A stretch of DNA of 64,000 nt from Roseateles_B sp051857535 (GTDB lineage Bacteria > Pseudomonadota > Gammaproteobacteria > Burkholderiales > Burkholderiaceae_C). A model generated the notes under the pieces. The model ran no database searches. It saw only the letters and a list, made by a program, of their open reading frames with translations, and was not told where the DNA came from. The position numbers and the translations under genes were made by a program. This document shows, piece after piece, positions 27,411-36,434 of this stretch; positions within the stretch are counted from its first letter, which is position 1, and every line of letters starts with the position of its first letter. The stretch lies in NCBI RefSeq assembly GCF_051857535.1, contig NZ_JBPZGY010000002.1, forward strand, positions 62,001-126,000, written 5' to 3'.

Positions 27411-27425
27411 CGTGATCGGCCCCTC

Positions 27426-27463
27426 GACCAGGCGCGCTCCGCTGGATGCGGGCGTGCCTGGTC
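27426..27463. repeat. Inverted repeat between convergent genes
   Basis: gaccaggc (27426-27433) and gcctggtc (27456-27463) form a perfect 8-bp inverted repeat between the chemotaxis receptor and the convergent yceI gene. There is no T run; it may be a bidirectional pause or termination hairpin. Confidence 0.35.
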
Positions 27464-27511
27464 GGTCCCCGGGGGGCGCCGGGCTTGGGACGGCTCCGCG
27501 AGGTCCTGTGC

Positions 27512-28081
27512 TTACTGGCGCACGGCCTCGACCTGGATGATCAGCTTGACCTCCTTGGGGAAGCCCCAGGCCAGGCCGTAGTCGATGCCCCATTGGGTGC
27601 GGTCGATGGTGGCCTCGAAGTCGCCGCCGCAGACCTCACGCTTGAGCATGGGGTTCTGGTAGCAGTTGAAGTGCTTGGCCGTCAGGGTGACGGGGGCGGT
27701 CTTGTCCTTCAGCGTCAACTGGCCGGCCACGGCCGTGACCTTGTCGCCGTCGAAGCTGAACTTGTCGCCCGCGAACTTCGCTTGAGGCCACTTGGCGCTG
27801 TTGAAGAAGTCCTCGCCCTGCAGGTGCTTGTTCATGCCGTCCACGCCGGTGTTGACCGAGGCGATGTCGAAGGTGATCTGCACCTTGCCGGTCTTGGCGG
27901 CACGGTCGATCTCCACGCTGCCTTCCTTCTTGTCGAAGCGGCCGCGGTTGGTCGAGGTGCCGAAATGCTGGATCTCGTAGGTCACGAAGGTGTGGGTCGG
28001 CTCGATCTGGTACTTGGCGGTTTCGGCCTGGGCCATCACGCTGGCAGCCAGCAGGGCGGAAGCAATCAGGGTCTTCTTCAT
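27512..28081 (-). CDS. YceI-family periplasmic protein
   Basis: 189 residues with a signal peptide (MKKTLIASALLAASVMAQA). The mature part is a YceI lipocalin-like barrel: YQIEPTHTFVTYEIQHFG at the start, GKVQITFDIASVNTG, and WGIDYGLAWGFPKEVKL near the end. Members bind isoprenoids or other amphiphiles and are often induced by alkaline or osmotic stress. AGGAA lies before ATG 28081. It is the third gene of a cytochrome b561-YceI-YceI operon, a common arrangement in which the haem protein may act on the bound lipid quinone. Confidence 0.9.
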   Translation of the reverse strand: MKKTLIASALLAASVMAQAETAKYQIEPTHTFVTYEIQHFGTSTNRGRFDKKEGSVEIDRAAKTGKVQITFDIASVNTGVDGMNKHLQGEDFFNSAKWPQAKFAGDKFSFDGDKVTAVAGQLTLKDKTAPVTLTAKHFNCYQNPMLKREVCGGDFEATIDRTQWGIDYGLAWGFPKEVKLIIQVEAVRQ

Positions 28082-28124
28082 GGGGTTCCTGTGAGTTGGG
28101 AAGGGAAGGGAATCGGGGCGGGCC

Positions 28125-28745
28125 TCAGAGCGGGGCCACGCCGGAGAACACAAGCTTGAGCTTGACGGTCACTTCGTTGGCGACCATGGAGGTATCGCTC
28201 CATTCACCGTCGCCGATCTTGAAGTCCAGGCGCTTGAGCACGAAGCTGCCGGTGGCCGTGGTCAGGCCCTTGTCCTGCGCCAGGGCGATGGGCACGGTGA
28301 TGTCCTTTTGCAGGCCCTTGAGGCTCAGCTTGCCGGCCACCTCGAAGCGTTTGCCGCCCAGGGGCTTGATGGCGCTGCTGGTGAAGCTGGCCTGGCCCAG
28401 CTTCTTGCTGTCGAACCAGGCGGGTTTGGCCAGCTCGGCGTCCAGCATCGGGTCGCCCAGGGTGACGCTGGCGAGGTCGATGCTGAACTGCACCTTGCCG
28501 GCCTCGGCCTTTCTGGGGTCGAAGCCCAGCTGGGCTTCAAAGCGATTGAACTTGCCATCCACCGGCACGCCCATCTGCTTGCTGACGAAGCTGAGCTCGC
28601 TCTGGGCGGCAATCAAGGCCGGCGCGGCGGCCTGGGCCACGGGAGGCGTGGTGGGCGTGGGTGCGGGCTTGGCCTTCTGGGCCAGCGCCGGGGCGCAAAG
28701 CAGGCCCAGGCTCAGCAGCAGGACGGCGGTGACGGGGTTCTTCAT
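28125..28745 (-). CDS. YceI-family periplasmic protein, second copy
   Basis: 206 residues: signal peptide (MKNPVTAVLLLSLGLLCAPALA), then a Pro/Ala/Thr linker of about 25 residues, then a YceI barrel (SELSFVSKQMGVPVDGKFNRF, KVQFSIDLASVTLGDP). It is diverged from the neighbouring copy at 27512 and retains the LKGLQKDITVP strand typical of the family. GGAG nine bases before ATG 28745 supports the start. It lies between b561 and the other YceI gene, 43 bases upstream of the latter. Confidence 0.88.
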   Translation of the reverse strand: MKNPVTAVLLLSLGLLCAPALAQKAKPAPTPTTPPVAQAAAPALIAAQSELSFVSKQMGVPVDGKFNRFEAQLGFDPRKAEAGKVQFSIDLASVTLGDPMLDAELAKPAWFDSKKLGQASFTSSAIKPLGGKRFEVAGKLSLKGLQKDITVPIALAQDKGLTTATGSFVLKRLDFKIGDGEWSDTSMVANEVTVKLKLVFSGVAPL

Positions 28746-28779
28746 GCGAGGGTTCTCCACGGGAATGCGTTCGAGGGCT

Positions 28780-29325
28780 TCAGCGGCGGGCCGGCATCAT
28801 GCGCAGCAGCAGGCCGTCCTTGTCGATCAGGTGATGCTTCAGGGCCGCGGCCACATGAGCCAGGACCAGCAGGGCCAGGCCCCAGGCCAGCAACTCGTGC
28901 AGCTCCTTCAGCTGGTGAGCGAGGGCCTTGTCCACCGGCACGAAGTCCGGCAGCGGCAGTACGCCGAACCACACGATGGGGAAGCCGGCCGCCGAGCTGT
29001 AGGCCCAGCCGCTCAGCGGAACAGCGAAGAAGGCCAGGTACAGCAGCCCATGCACCGCATGGGCTGCGCGCGCCTGCCAGGCAGGCATGGGCAGGTCGGC
29101 CGGCGGGCGATGGCCCAGGCGCCACAGCAGGCGCAGGGCCGACAGGGCAAGGATGGTCACGCCCGCCCACTTGTGCCAGTTGAAGAGCTTGAGCCGCGTT
29201 GGCGACAGCGGCAGGTCAGACATGTACAGCCCCATGCCGAAAGCGCCCACGATGGCAGCGGCCAGCAGCCAGTGCAGGACCATGGCGGTGGCGGTGTAGC
29301 GGGGCGTCCGGGTGGGCAGGTTCAT
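28780..29325 (-). CDS. Cytochrome b561 family membrane protein
   Basis: 181 residues with four membrane helices. Haem-ligand histidines are visible in the first helix (AMVLHWLLAAAIVGAFGMGLY), in the second (FNWHKWAGVTIL), and in the third and fourth segments (HAVHGLLYLAFFAVPLSGW, HELLAWGLALLVLAHVAAAL). The family transfers electrons within the membrane, often to quinones or superoxide. It is the first gene of the three-gene operon with two yceI genes. Start at 29325 gives the usual short N terminus before the first His. Confidence 0.88.
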   Translation of the reverse strand: MNLPTRTPRYTATAMVLHWLLAAAIVGAFGMGLYMSDLPLSPTRLKLFNWHKWAGVTILALSALRLLWRLGHRPPADLPMPAWQARAAHAVHGLLYLAFFAVPLSGWAYSSAAGFPIVWFGVLPLPDFVPVDKALAHQLKELHELLAWGLALLVLAHVAAALKHHLIDKDGLLLRMMPARR

Positions 29326-29505
29326 GGCGTTTCCTCGGTGTGTGGACGGGAGTGTCGCGGTCAGCAGGTTCAGCCTGTTTCAGCTTGCTTGAGGTCAAGG
29401 TTCAGTGCATTTGAATGAAGGGCGCTCCTGCCCTGCCGGAGGTCATGGGCCTGTCACGCGACGCCCGCAGACTGGCAGGCTCCTGACTTCTTCTGGAGTG
29501 CCCTG

Positions 29506-30081
29506 ATGGACCTGATAGCCCGCATCGAGGCCCTGTTCCTGCGCCGTGGCCGGGCCACCTATGAAAACGATGCACCGCAAGGCGTGCCGGTGCTGGCCCA
29601 TGCCTTGCAGTGCGCGCAGTTGGCCGAATGGGCTCATGCCGACCATGAGCTGGTGGCGGCCTCCCTGCTGCATGACCTGGGCCAGCTGATCGACGCCGAC
29701 GCTCAGGCGCCGCTGCGCATCGAGTCCCACGAAACTGCCGCCCTGCCTTTGCTGGCCCAGGGCTTCGGCCCCGGCGTGCTGGAACCCATCCGCCTGCATG
29801 TGCAGGCCAAGCGCTACCTCGTGTCTACCGAGCCGAGCTACGAAGCGGGGCTGAGCCTGTCCTCGCGCCTGAGCCTTGAGCGCCAGGGCGGGCGCATGAA
29901 TGCCGAAGAGCGCCTGCTCTTTCTCGCCCAGCCGCATGCCCGTGAAGCCTTGCAACTGCGTCGCTGGGACGACCTCGCGCGCCAGCCCGGCAAGCGCACG
30001 CCGCCGCTGGCCTACTACCTGGACCTACTGAGCGACCTCATGCGCGAGATGCGCACGCCGCCGCGTCTTGCAATCGCTTGA
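29506..30081 (+). CDS. HD-domain protein of the PhnZ-like (mixed-valent di-iron oxygenase) type
   Basis: 191 residues. HD-fold with iron-ligand pattern of PhnZ, which oxidatively cleaves 2-amino-1-hydroxyethylphosphonate to glycine and phosphate: an early Tyr-Glu (TYEN), His in VLAHALQCAQLAE, the HD pair in SLLHDLGQLID, His in ESHETAAL, His in RLHVQAKRYLV and Asp in RRWDDLA. The block RLHVQAKRYLVSTEPSY and SLERQGGRM closely follow the PhnZ subgroup. No phnY-like hydroxylase or phosphonate transporter gene is near, so its substrate is open. Start ATG 29506; no strong ribosome binding site. Confidence 0.75.
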   Translation: MDLIARIEALFLRRGRATYENDAPQGVPVLAHALQCAQLAEWAHADHELVAASLLHDLGQLIDADAQAPLRIESHETAALPLLAQGFGPGVLEPIRLHVQAKRYLVSTEPSYEAGLSLSSRLSLERQGGRMNAEERLLFLAQPHAREALQLRRWDDLARQPGKRTPPLAYYLDLLSDLMREMRTPPRLAIA

Positions 30082-30454
30082 AGGCGCGGATTCCTACTTG
30101 AGGGGGATAGGTCCGCGCCCTGCGGACCCAGATACTGCATCTCGGATCACGCGCTGCCTGGACCTCAGCGTGTTGATCGAGGGGAGGAGTGCTATGCCGG
30201 CTCACCAAAGCCCGTTGGGGTGGCGGTGGCCGGCATAGTCATTTGGGGGCGAGCAAATCCGGCGTCGGTCTGAAGTCCGGGCAAGGTACCCGGCGGTATA
30301 GTCAGCGCACTTCGGTCAGCGCGTGTCGCGCCCAGGTCCGCCTCATGTCTGTTTGCCTCATGTCCTTGTGTTTGCCGGCTGCCCCGCTGAGGAGTGGCTT
30401 CGAAGGCTCGGGCACCGGCACTGCCCGCCGCGGTATCCACCGGGAGTGCACCGC
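30082..30454. other. 373-bp spacer upstream of the hybrid kinase, two inverted repeats
   Basis: No gene seen. ggtccgc (30110-30116) and gcggacc (30122-30128) form a 7-bp hairpin just after the HD-protein gene, without a T run. ctatgccggc (30192-30201) and gccggcatag (30229-30238) form a perfect 10-bp inverted repeat, with an inner possible stem (caccaa / ttggggtg), giving a compact 47-base structure. The promoter of the downstream three-gene unit should be in this interval. Confidence 0.5.
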
Positions 30455-32302
30455 ATGAGCCTGCGCGAGCGCTTGGCAATCTGGGTGGGCTGGCGCGCTG
30501 CACCCCGTGACGAGACGCGCGAGGACCCGCAGGTACTCATCAACGTGGAGCTGCTGCGCCTGCTCGCGCAACAGAGCCGGCGCATGCCCTATCCCGTGGG
30601 GCTCAGCGCCTTCTTCATGAGCCTGATGGCCGCCTTGCCTGGACGCTCGCCATGGCCCGTGCTGTGGATGATGGCCGTGCTGGGCACGTTGCTGCTGCGG
30701 CGCCATGTGCTGGGGCGGCTTCCCCAGTTGGAGAACTACCCTGTCTCGCAGCGCATGCGTTGGGCCGTGATGCTGAGCCTGCTCAATGGGTTGGTGTTCT
30801 CGGTGGTGCTGGTCTTCTCCGCCAACCTCAGCGACTACGAGCGCATGGTGCAGACCATCATGCTGCTGGGCCTGTGTGCTGGCGCTGTCGCCAGCACGGC
30901 CGGGCACCTGCCCGTGTTCATGGCCTTCTCAGCCCCGGTGACCCTGGCCAACGGCCTGGCCTGGCTGACAGGCGGTGCCGGTGCACATGCCACGGTCTGG
31001 CAGGACGCCGTGATGGGCGGGCTGATCCTGCTCTTCGGCTTCATGCTGCGCAATCTGGCCCGGGACAACTACCGCGTCTTCTGCGAGTCCGTGCTGATCC
31101 GCCAGCAGCAGGTCAAGAGCAACCAGCAGCTGCGCGCCGCGCTCAAGCAGACCGAGCAGGCCATGCAGGCCAAGACGCGCTTCCTTGCCTCGGCCAGCCA
31201 TGACCTGCGCCAGCCCATGCATACCCTGACCCTGTTCGGCTCCGCCCTGCTTCGCCGCAAGCTGGACGACGACAGCCTGGGCGTGGTGCGCAACATGAAT
31301 CTGGCCATCGATGCGCTCTCCGGCCAGATGGACGCGTTGCTGGACATCTCCAAGCTCGATGCCGAGGTCGTTCCCGTGCATGCCAAGGTCTTCAACCTGG
31401 GCCATTGGCTGGGGCGGCTTCAGCAGGAGTTCCTGCCCAGCGCCCAGCGCAAGCGCCTGGAGCTGACCCTCATCTGTCCCATGAATGCCTATGTGGAGAC
31501 CGATGCCATGCTGCTGGAGCGCATCGTGCGCAACCTGATCGACAACGCGATCAAGTACACACAGGCGGGCCAGATCAGCATCGTGGCGGAGCGCCGTGGC
31601 GAGCTGTGGCAGGTGTCGGTGCGAGATACCGGCTGCGGCATTGCCGAACAGGAGCAGCAGAAGGTCTTCGACGAGTTCTACCAGATCGGCAACAAGGAAC
31701 GTGACCGCGCCAAGGGCTTGGGCCTGGGCCTGTCCATCGTCAGCCGTCTGGTGGACCTGCTGGACCTGCATCTGAAGCTGGAGTCCACGCCGGGGGTCGG
31801 GTCTTGCTTCACCCTCGGCATCGAGGCTGCCGAGGAGGGCCTGGACAGCCAGCAGGACGAATCCAGCGATGGCCGCTCCCTGCGCGGGCTCAAGGTGCTG
31901 GTGGTGGACGACGAGGAACTCGTGCGCCAGGCCATGTGCACCCTGCTGGTCGAGCTGGGTTGCCAGGCCCGCTGCGCCGGCACCATTCGCGAGGCCGTGC
32001 TGATGTGCATGCAGCAGTCGCCGGACCTGCTGCTGATCGACTATCGCCTGCGTGGCAGCGACGACGGCCTCGCCGCCGTGCGCTCGCTTCGCAATCTGGT
32101 CCCGGACCTGCCCGCGCTGCTGATCAGCGGCGACACGGCACCGCAACGACTGCGGGACGCGCAGGCCGCCGGCCTGGACCTCCTGCACAAACCCGTGCGC
32201 GCCGACCAGCTCTTGACCGCCATGCAGCGGGTCCTGGCCGGCGCAGCGCATGCTCCAAGGTCGGCCAGGGAGGCTGCAGATGTACGAGGAACCCCGGCAT
32301 GA
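30455..32302 (+). CDS. Hybrid sensor histidine kinase/response regulator
   Basis: 615 residues. About six N-terminal membrane helices (roughly 55-210), a short coiled coil, a HisKA domain with SASHDLRQPMHTL (His near 249), an HATPase domain (NLIDNAIKYTQ, DTGCGIAEQE, GLGLGLSIV) and a C-terminal receiver domain (VLVVDDEELV, phospho-Asp near 528 in LLIDYRLRG, LLHKPV). There is no output domain, so it probably hands on phosphate or acts through partners. ATG 30455 has GGAG nine bases upstream. Its last 23 bases overlap the start of the GMC/hydrolase fusion gene, so the two are translationally coupled. Confidence 0.9.
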   Translation: MSLRERLAIWVGWRAAPRDETREDPQVLINVELLRLLAQQSRRMPYPVGLSAFFMSLMAALPGRSPWPVLWMMAVLGTLLLRRHVLGRLPQLENYPVSQRMRWAVMLSLLNGLVFSVVLVFSANLSDYERMVQTIMLLGLCAGAVASTAGHLPVFMAFSAPVTLANGLAWLTGGAGAHATVWQDAVMGGLILLFGFMLRNLARDNYRVFCESVLIRQQQVKSNQQLRAALKQTEQAMQAKTRFLASASHDLRQPMHTLTLFGSALLRRKLDDDSLGVVRNMNLAIDALSGQMDALLDISKLDAEVVPVHAKVFNLGHWLGRLQQEFLPSAQRKRLELTLICPMNAYVETDAMLLERIVRNLIDNAIKYTQAGQISIVAERRGELWQVSVRDTGCGIAEQEQQKVFDEFYQIGNKERDRAKGLGLGLSIVSRLVDLLDLHLKLESTPGVGSCFTLGIEAAEEGLDSQQDESSDGRSLRGLKVLVVDDEELVRQAMCTLLVELGCQARCAGTIREAVLMCMQQSPDLLLIDYRLRGSDDGLAAVRSLRNLVPDLPALLISGDTAPQRLRDAQAAGLDLLHKPVRADQLLTAMQRVLAGAAHAPRSAREAADVRGTPA

Positions 32303-35300
32303 GGCCAAACGTCGCCATCACTGGCTCTCTCGCCCGCTGAGCGACTGGCTGCTGGCGCATCCCCGCGGGGGAGACGGTCCTGCGGCAGGCGGCTATGACG
32401 CCGACATCCTCATTGTCGGAAGCGGCTACGGCGCGGCTGCGGCAGCAGAGCAGCTGTCCCGTTGCACTGGCCCGGACGGCGGTCCGCTGAAGATCCTCTT
32501 GCTGGAGCGCGGGCTGGAGTACCTGCCCGGCCGCTTCCCCGCCCGCATGGCAGAGCTGCCGGGGCATGTGCGCTTCGCACTGTCTGGCGCTGGGGGGCGC
32601 GGACAGGTCAGCGGCTATCGCGAGGCGCTCTTCGACTTTCGTGTGGGGCCCGACCTCTGCGTGGTGCTGGCCAATGGCCTGGGAGGCGGTTCGCTGATCA
32701 ATGCCGGCGTGATGCTCGAAGCCGAGGACAGCGTCTTCCGCGGCCCGCGCTGGCCCGCCCGGCTTCGCCGGGACCCAGGCAGCATGGCAGCCTGGTATGC
32801 ACGGGCGGCGCAGATGCTGGGCGCCGAACAGGCTACGCCAGAGGGCCGCCGGGGCGAGCCCAACACCATCGCCGGCCTCGCCACGCACACGCCTCGCCGG
32901 GCGGATTACCTGCGCAGCCTCGCGACACCGGAGCTGCCTGCGCGCGAGGTGCCCATCACCGTGGCGCTGCGCTCGCAGCCGCACTCGGCAGCCGGCCTGC
33001 CGCTGGAGCGCTGCGTGGCCTGCGGCGACTGCGCCACCGGCTGCAACCACGGGGCCAAGGAGTCGCTGGACACCAATCTGTTGTGGATGGCCCGGCGTCG
33101 CGGCGTGGAGATGCTGACCGGCGCGACGGTGCTGCATCTGCTGCCGCAGGGACTGGATGCGCGCACGGGCGCCAACAGCGGCTGGCAGGTGGCTGTGCTG
33201 CCCACGGATGAGAACCAGGCGCGCCAGGAGGCCCAGCCCTTTGTGCTGCGAGCCCGGCAGGTGGTGTTGGCTGCCGGCAGCCTGGGCTCCACAGAGATCC
33301 TGCTGCGTTCGCGGCGGCGCGGGCTGAGCTTGTCAGACCGGCTGAGCGAGGGGGTCAGTGCCAACGGCGACGTGCTGGCCGCCGTGCGCGACGCGCCGGT
33401 GCTCAATGCCCTGGCCGACGAGGCCCAGGATCCGGCAGCCCGCCAGGCAGGTCCCACCATTACGGCCATGCTGGACGCGCGCCAACTGCGTGATCCCGAT
33501 CCCGAGCGCCCGCCCCTGGGCGCGGGCCAGACGCCCCTGCTGAGCTGCGTGGTGCAGGACCTGGCCATTCCGGGGCCTTTGCGCTGGGCCTTTGAGCAGA
33601 TCTTTGCCCTGGGTGAGACCCTGGACGGCCTGTCCCGGCCGGATCGCAGCAGGCATGCGGCCTCCTTCGATTTTCCTGACCCCTACGCCATCACCCGCGC
33701 CGCCAGTGCCCGAACACTGGCCTTGGCCATCATGGGCCTGGACGCCGCGCAGGGGCGCATGGTGCTGCAGCACGGCAAGGAGGAGGCCGACCCTGGCAGC
33801 CTGCAGATCCACTGGCCCGGGCTGCCCAGCGACCCGCAGGTGCAGTCCCGCCATCGCTGGCTGCGCCAGCACCTGGAGGCCCGCGGGCAGCGCCTGCTGG
33901 CCAATCCCCTGTGGGAGATCCTGCCCGAGGCCATGAGCTTCCTGATCGAGGACCGCAAGGGGCCCATGCTGACGGTGCATCCGCTGGGAGGCTGCGCGAT
34001 GGCCGATCGCATCGAGGACGGCGTGGTGAACGAATGGGGTCAGGTCTTGCGTCCGTTGCACGGGGAGGGTGATGCCCTTGATCCCGCCGATCGGGTCCAC
34101 CAGGGCCTGGCGGTGCTGGATGGCGCCATCGTGCCCGAAGCCCTGGGCATCAATCCGGCCCTGAGCATCACTGCCCTGGTGCTGCGCGCGCTGTCGGAGC
34201 TATGCCGGCGCTGGGACCTGCGGCCGGGCGGGGCGAGCGCCTCGCAAGACCCTTTCTGGCTGTGCCGCCCGGTCTATCGTGAGCGACGCGGCCCGCCGCC
34301 ACCGGACCGGCCGACCCTGCTGGAGCTGCGCGAGCAGTTGGTGGGCCTGGTGCGTGTACCAGGTGCCCTGGGGGGGGAGATCAAGCAGCTGGAGCTGAGC
34401 TTCGAGTTCGAGCCTACGACGGTTCAGACCCTGATCGAGCCCGGGCCGGGCCGCTTGCTCCGCGGCACCTCCGCCTGTCGGCTGCGCCTCTTCGACACCC
34501 GGCGCGATCCGGCCCTGCCTTCGCAGCGCATGGCCGTCAGCGCTCAGGGACCCGACGCAGGCCACAAGCTCTGGAAACATGCCGAGCACCCCGACGCCGC
34601 GGCGTGCTGGATCGCCCCGCTGGAGGCGGTGAGCCTGCGGGTCTTCCATCGTGCGCCCAGCAGCTACCGACAGCGACTGTGGCGCGGGCTCTGGGCTTGG
34701 TGGCGCAACCGCGGCTGGCGTGACGCCGCACAGGCTCTGCAGGAGCGCCTGGCACAGGGCGCGGCGCCCCGGCCTCGTCCGCAGGGCGCCTGGGAGGCGC
34801 TGCGCGAGCGCTGGGCCAACGCGCTGGCCCTGGCCAGCCATGGCGGCCAGGAGCGGCTGATGCGCTATGAGCTGCGCATCCCGGCCGGGCTGCCCGATGT
34901 GCCGGACTGGGCGCGCTCCTTGCCGGGTCAGACCCTGGTGCTGCAAAAGCACATCAGCTACACCCGGCGCGGCAATCCCTGGAAGCAGCTGACCCAGGCG
35001 CGGCTGGAACAGGGGCCCTTCCGCGCGGCCGACGGCAAGGGCGTCGCGGTGCTGGAACTGGATCTCTACGAGCTGGCCCGCCAGCGCCAGCCCCTGCTGC
35101 GCCTGGTGCAGGCCGAGGACCTGAGCAGCGCGCTGCGCGACGTGGGCAGCCTGCTGGCCTACCTCAGCCGCCTGCTGATGGGCGTGCATGCCTGGACCTT
35201 TCGCAAGCCCGATGCCGCGCCGCCGCGTGAGATCCAGCGCCTGCCCGGCGCCGTGCCGGGGCTGCCCCTGCCTGAGATCCAGGAGATCGCCGTGGGCCGC

Positions 35301-36434
35301 CGCGAGGATGCCGGCCGCTCGCGCGGCCCGGCCCGCGAGGCCAACGAGGCCAGCGGCCCGGTGACCATCCGCCTCACCCGCTACCGCCGCGATGGCGGCC
35401 GTCCCCTGCTGATGATCCACGGCTACAGCGCCAGCGGCACCACCTTCGCCCATCACTCGGTGCAGCCCGGCCCGGCCAAGCTCATGCACGAGGCCGGCTG
35501 GGACGTGTGGATCCTGGACATGCGCACCAGTGCGGGCATGCCCACGGCCCGCCTGCCCTGGACCTTCGAGGAGTGCGCGCTCAATGACATTCCGGTGGCC
35601 ATCGATGCCGTGCGACGTGCCACCGGCTTTGAGCAGATCGACGTGCTGGCCCACTGCATGGGCTCGGTGATGCTGCACATGGCCCTGCTGCAGCCGCAGC
35701 GTCAGCCAGAAGAGCACTACTTCCCGTTGCGCCAGGCATTGATGGACGGGCACTGGATACGCCGCCTGGTCATTTCCCAGGTCACGCCGCGCATGGTGTT
35801 CTCGCCCACCAATGCGGCACGGGCACTGCTGATGCAGCACCTGCGGCCCTACCTGCCCATGCAGGACTTCAGCTTCCGCCCCGAGCAGCCTGGCTTGATG
35901 GACGAGCTGATCGACCGCCTGCTGGCCAGCCTGCCCTATCCGGACGAGGAGTTCGACCTCGAGAATCCGCCCTTTCCCAGCCTGCGCCGCACGCCCTGGA
36001 CCCGTACTCGCCATCGCATGGATCTGCTCTACGGCCGGGACTTCGCCATCGCCAACGTGGCGCCGCCGGTCTTTGACTTCATCGACGATCACTTCGGCCC
36101 GCTGAACATGGATACCGTGGCCCAGGCCATCCACTTCTCGCGCAGCAGGGAGCTGACGGACTGGCGCGGCGCCAGCCTCTACCTGGACGACCTGCGCAAG
36201 GCCTTTGCGCAACTGGCGAAGTTTCCTGTGCTGTCGGTGCACGGTGAGCTCAACGGCCTGTGCGAGGCCGAGAGCGGCGAGCTGCTGCACGACCTCTATG
36301 CCCAGGGGGCGCCGGGGCGGCACGAGTTCCGCATCATTGCCGGCCACGGCCACCAGGACTGCCTGATCGGACACGACATCGAGCACAAGGTCTTTCGCCA
36401 CATCATCGAATTCCTGCGACGGGAGATCCCATGA
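32280..36434 (+). CDS. Giant GMC oxidoreductase-alpha/beta hydrolase fusion
   Basis: 1384 residues. Residues about 40-640 form a GMC flavoprotein of the cholesterol-oxidase-like group: FAD motif ILIVGSGYGAAAAAE (47-52), GLGGGSLINAGVM, a cysteine cluster CVACGDCATGCNHGAKESLD near 245, and HPLGGCAMAD near 566 with INPALSITAL. A middle region of about 380 residues is unassigned. The last 350 residues are an alpha/beta hydrolase (LLMIHGYSASGTTFAHHS, nucleophile elbow LAHCMGS with Cys near 1124 instead of Ser, and GHGHQDCLIG). Probable action is oxidation and hydrolysis of a sterol or other lipid-like substrate. AGGGAGG six bases before ATG 32280 sets the start inside the kinase gene; an ATGA overlap joins the next gene. 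Confidence 0.85.
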   Translation: MYEEPRHEAKRRHHWLSRPLSDWLLAHPRGGDGPAAGGYDADILIVGSGYGAAAAAEQLSRCTGPDGGPLKILLLERGLEYLPGRFPARMAELPGHVRFALSGAGGRGQVSGYREALFDFRVGPDLCVVLANGLGGGSLINAGVMLEAEDSVFRGPRWPARLRRDPGSMAAWYARAAQMLGAEQATPEGRRGEPNTIAGLATHTPRRADYLRSLATPELPAREVPITVALRSQPHSAAGLPLERCVACGDCATGCNHGAKESLDTNLLWMARRRGVEMLTGATVLHLLPQGLDARTGANSGWQVAVLPTDENQARQEAQPFVLRARQVVLAAGSLGSTEILLRSRRRGLSLSDRLSEGVSANGDVLAAVRDAPVLNALADEAQDPAARQAGPTITAMLDARQLRDPDPERPPLGAGQTPLLSCVVQDLAIPGPLRWAFEQIFALGETLDGLSRPDRSRHAASFDFPDPYAITRAASARTLALAIMGLDAAQGRMVLQHGKEEADPGSLQIHWPGLPSDPQVQSRHRWLRQHLEARGQRLLANPLWEILPEAMSFLIEDRKGPMLTVHPLGGCAMADRIEDGVVNEWGQVLRPLHGEGDALDPADRVHQGLAVLDGAIVPEALGINPALSITALVLRALSELCRRWDLRPGGASASQDPFWLCRPVYRERRGPPPPDRPTLLELREQLVGLVRVPGALGGEIKQLELSFEFEPTTVQTLIEPGPGRLLRGTSACRLRLFDTRRDPALPSQRMAVSAQGPDAGHKLWKHAEHPDAAACWIAPLEAVSLRVFHRAPSSYRQRLWRGLWAWWRNRGWRDAAQALQERLAQGAAPRPRPQGAWEALRERWANALALASHGGQERLMRYELRIPAGLPDVPDWARSLPGQTLVLQKHISYTRRGNPWKQLTQARLEQGPFRAADGKGVAVLELDLYELARQRQPLLRLVQAEDLSSALRDVGSLLAYLSRLLMGVHAWTFRKPDAAPPREIQRLPGAVPGLPLPEIQEIAVGRREDAGRSRGPAREANEASGPVTIRLTRYRRDGGRPLLMIHGYSASGTTFAHHSVQPGPAKLMHEAGWDVWILDMRTSAGMPTARLPWTFEECALNDIPVAIDAVRRATGFEQIDVLAHCMGSVMLHMALLQPQRQPEEHYFPLRQALMDGHWIRRLVISQVTPRMVFSPTNAARALLMQHLRPYLPMQDFSFRPEQPGLMDELIDRLLASLPYPDEEFDLENPPFPSLRRTPWTRTRHRMDLLYGRDFAIANVAPPVFDFIDDHFGPLNMDTVAQAIHFSRSRELTDWRGASLYLDDLRKAFAQLAKFPVLSVHGELNGLCEAESGELLHDLYAQGAPGRHEFRIIAGHGHQDCLIGHDIEHKVFRHIIEFLRREIP
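34036..34050 (+). repeat. 15-bp interspersed repeat, copy 3 (exact, inside coding sequence)
   Basis: GGGGTCAGGTCTTGC, identical to copy 1, inside the GMC oxidoreductase domain just after the HPLGGC motif, where it encodes part of WGQVLR without breaking the frame. Confidence 0.55.

Noticed and set aside
34370..34377. Run of eight G inside the GMC/hydrolase fusion gene
   Set aside because: The reading frame and protein remain coherent on both sides, so no frameshift or phase switch is indicated.
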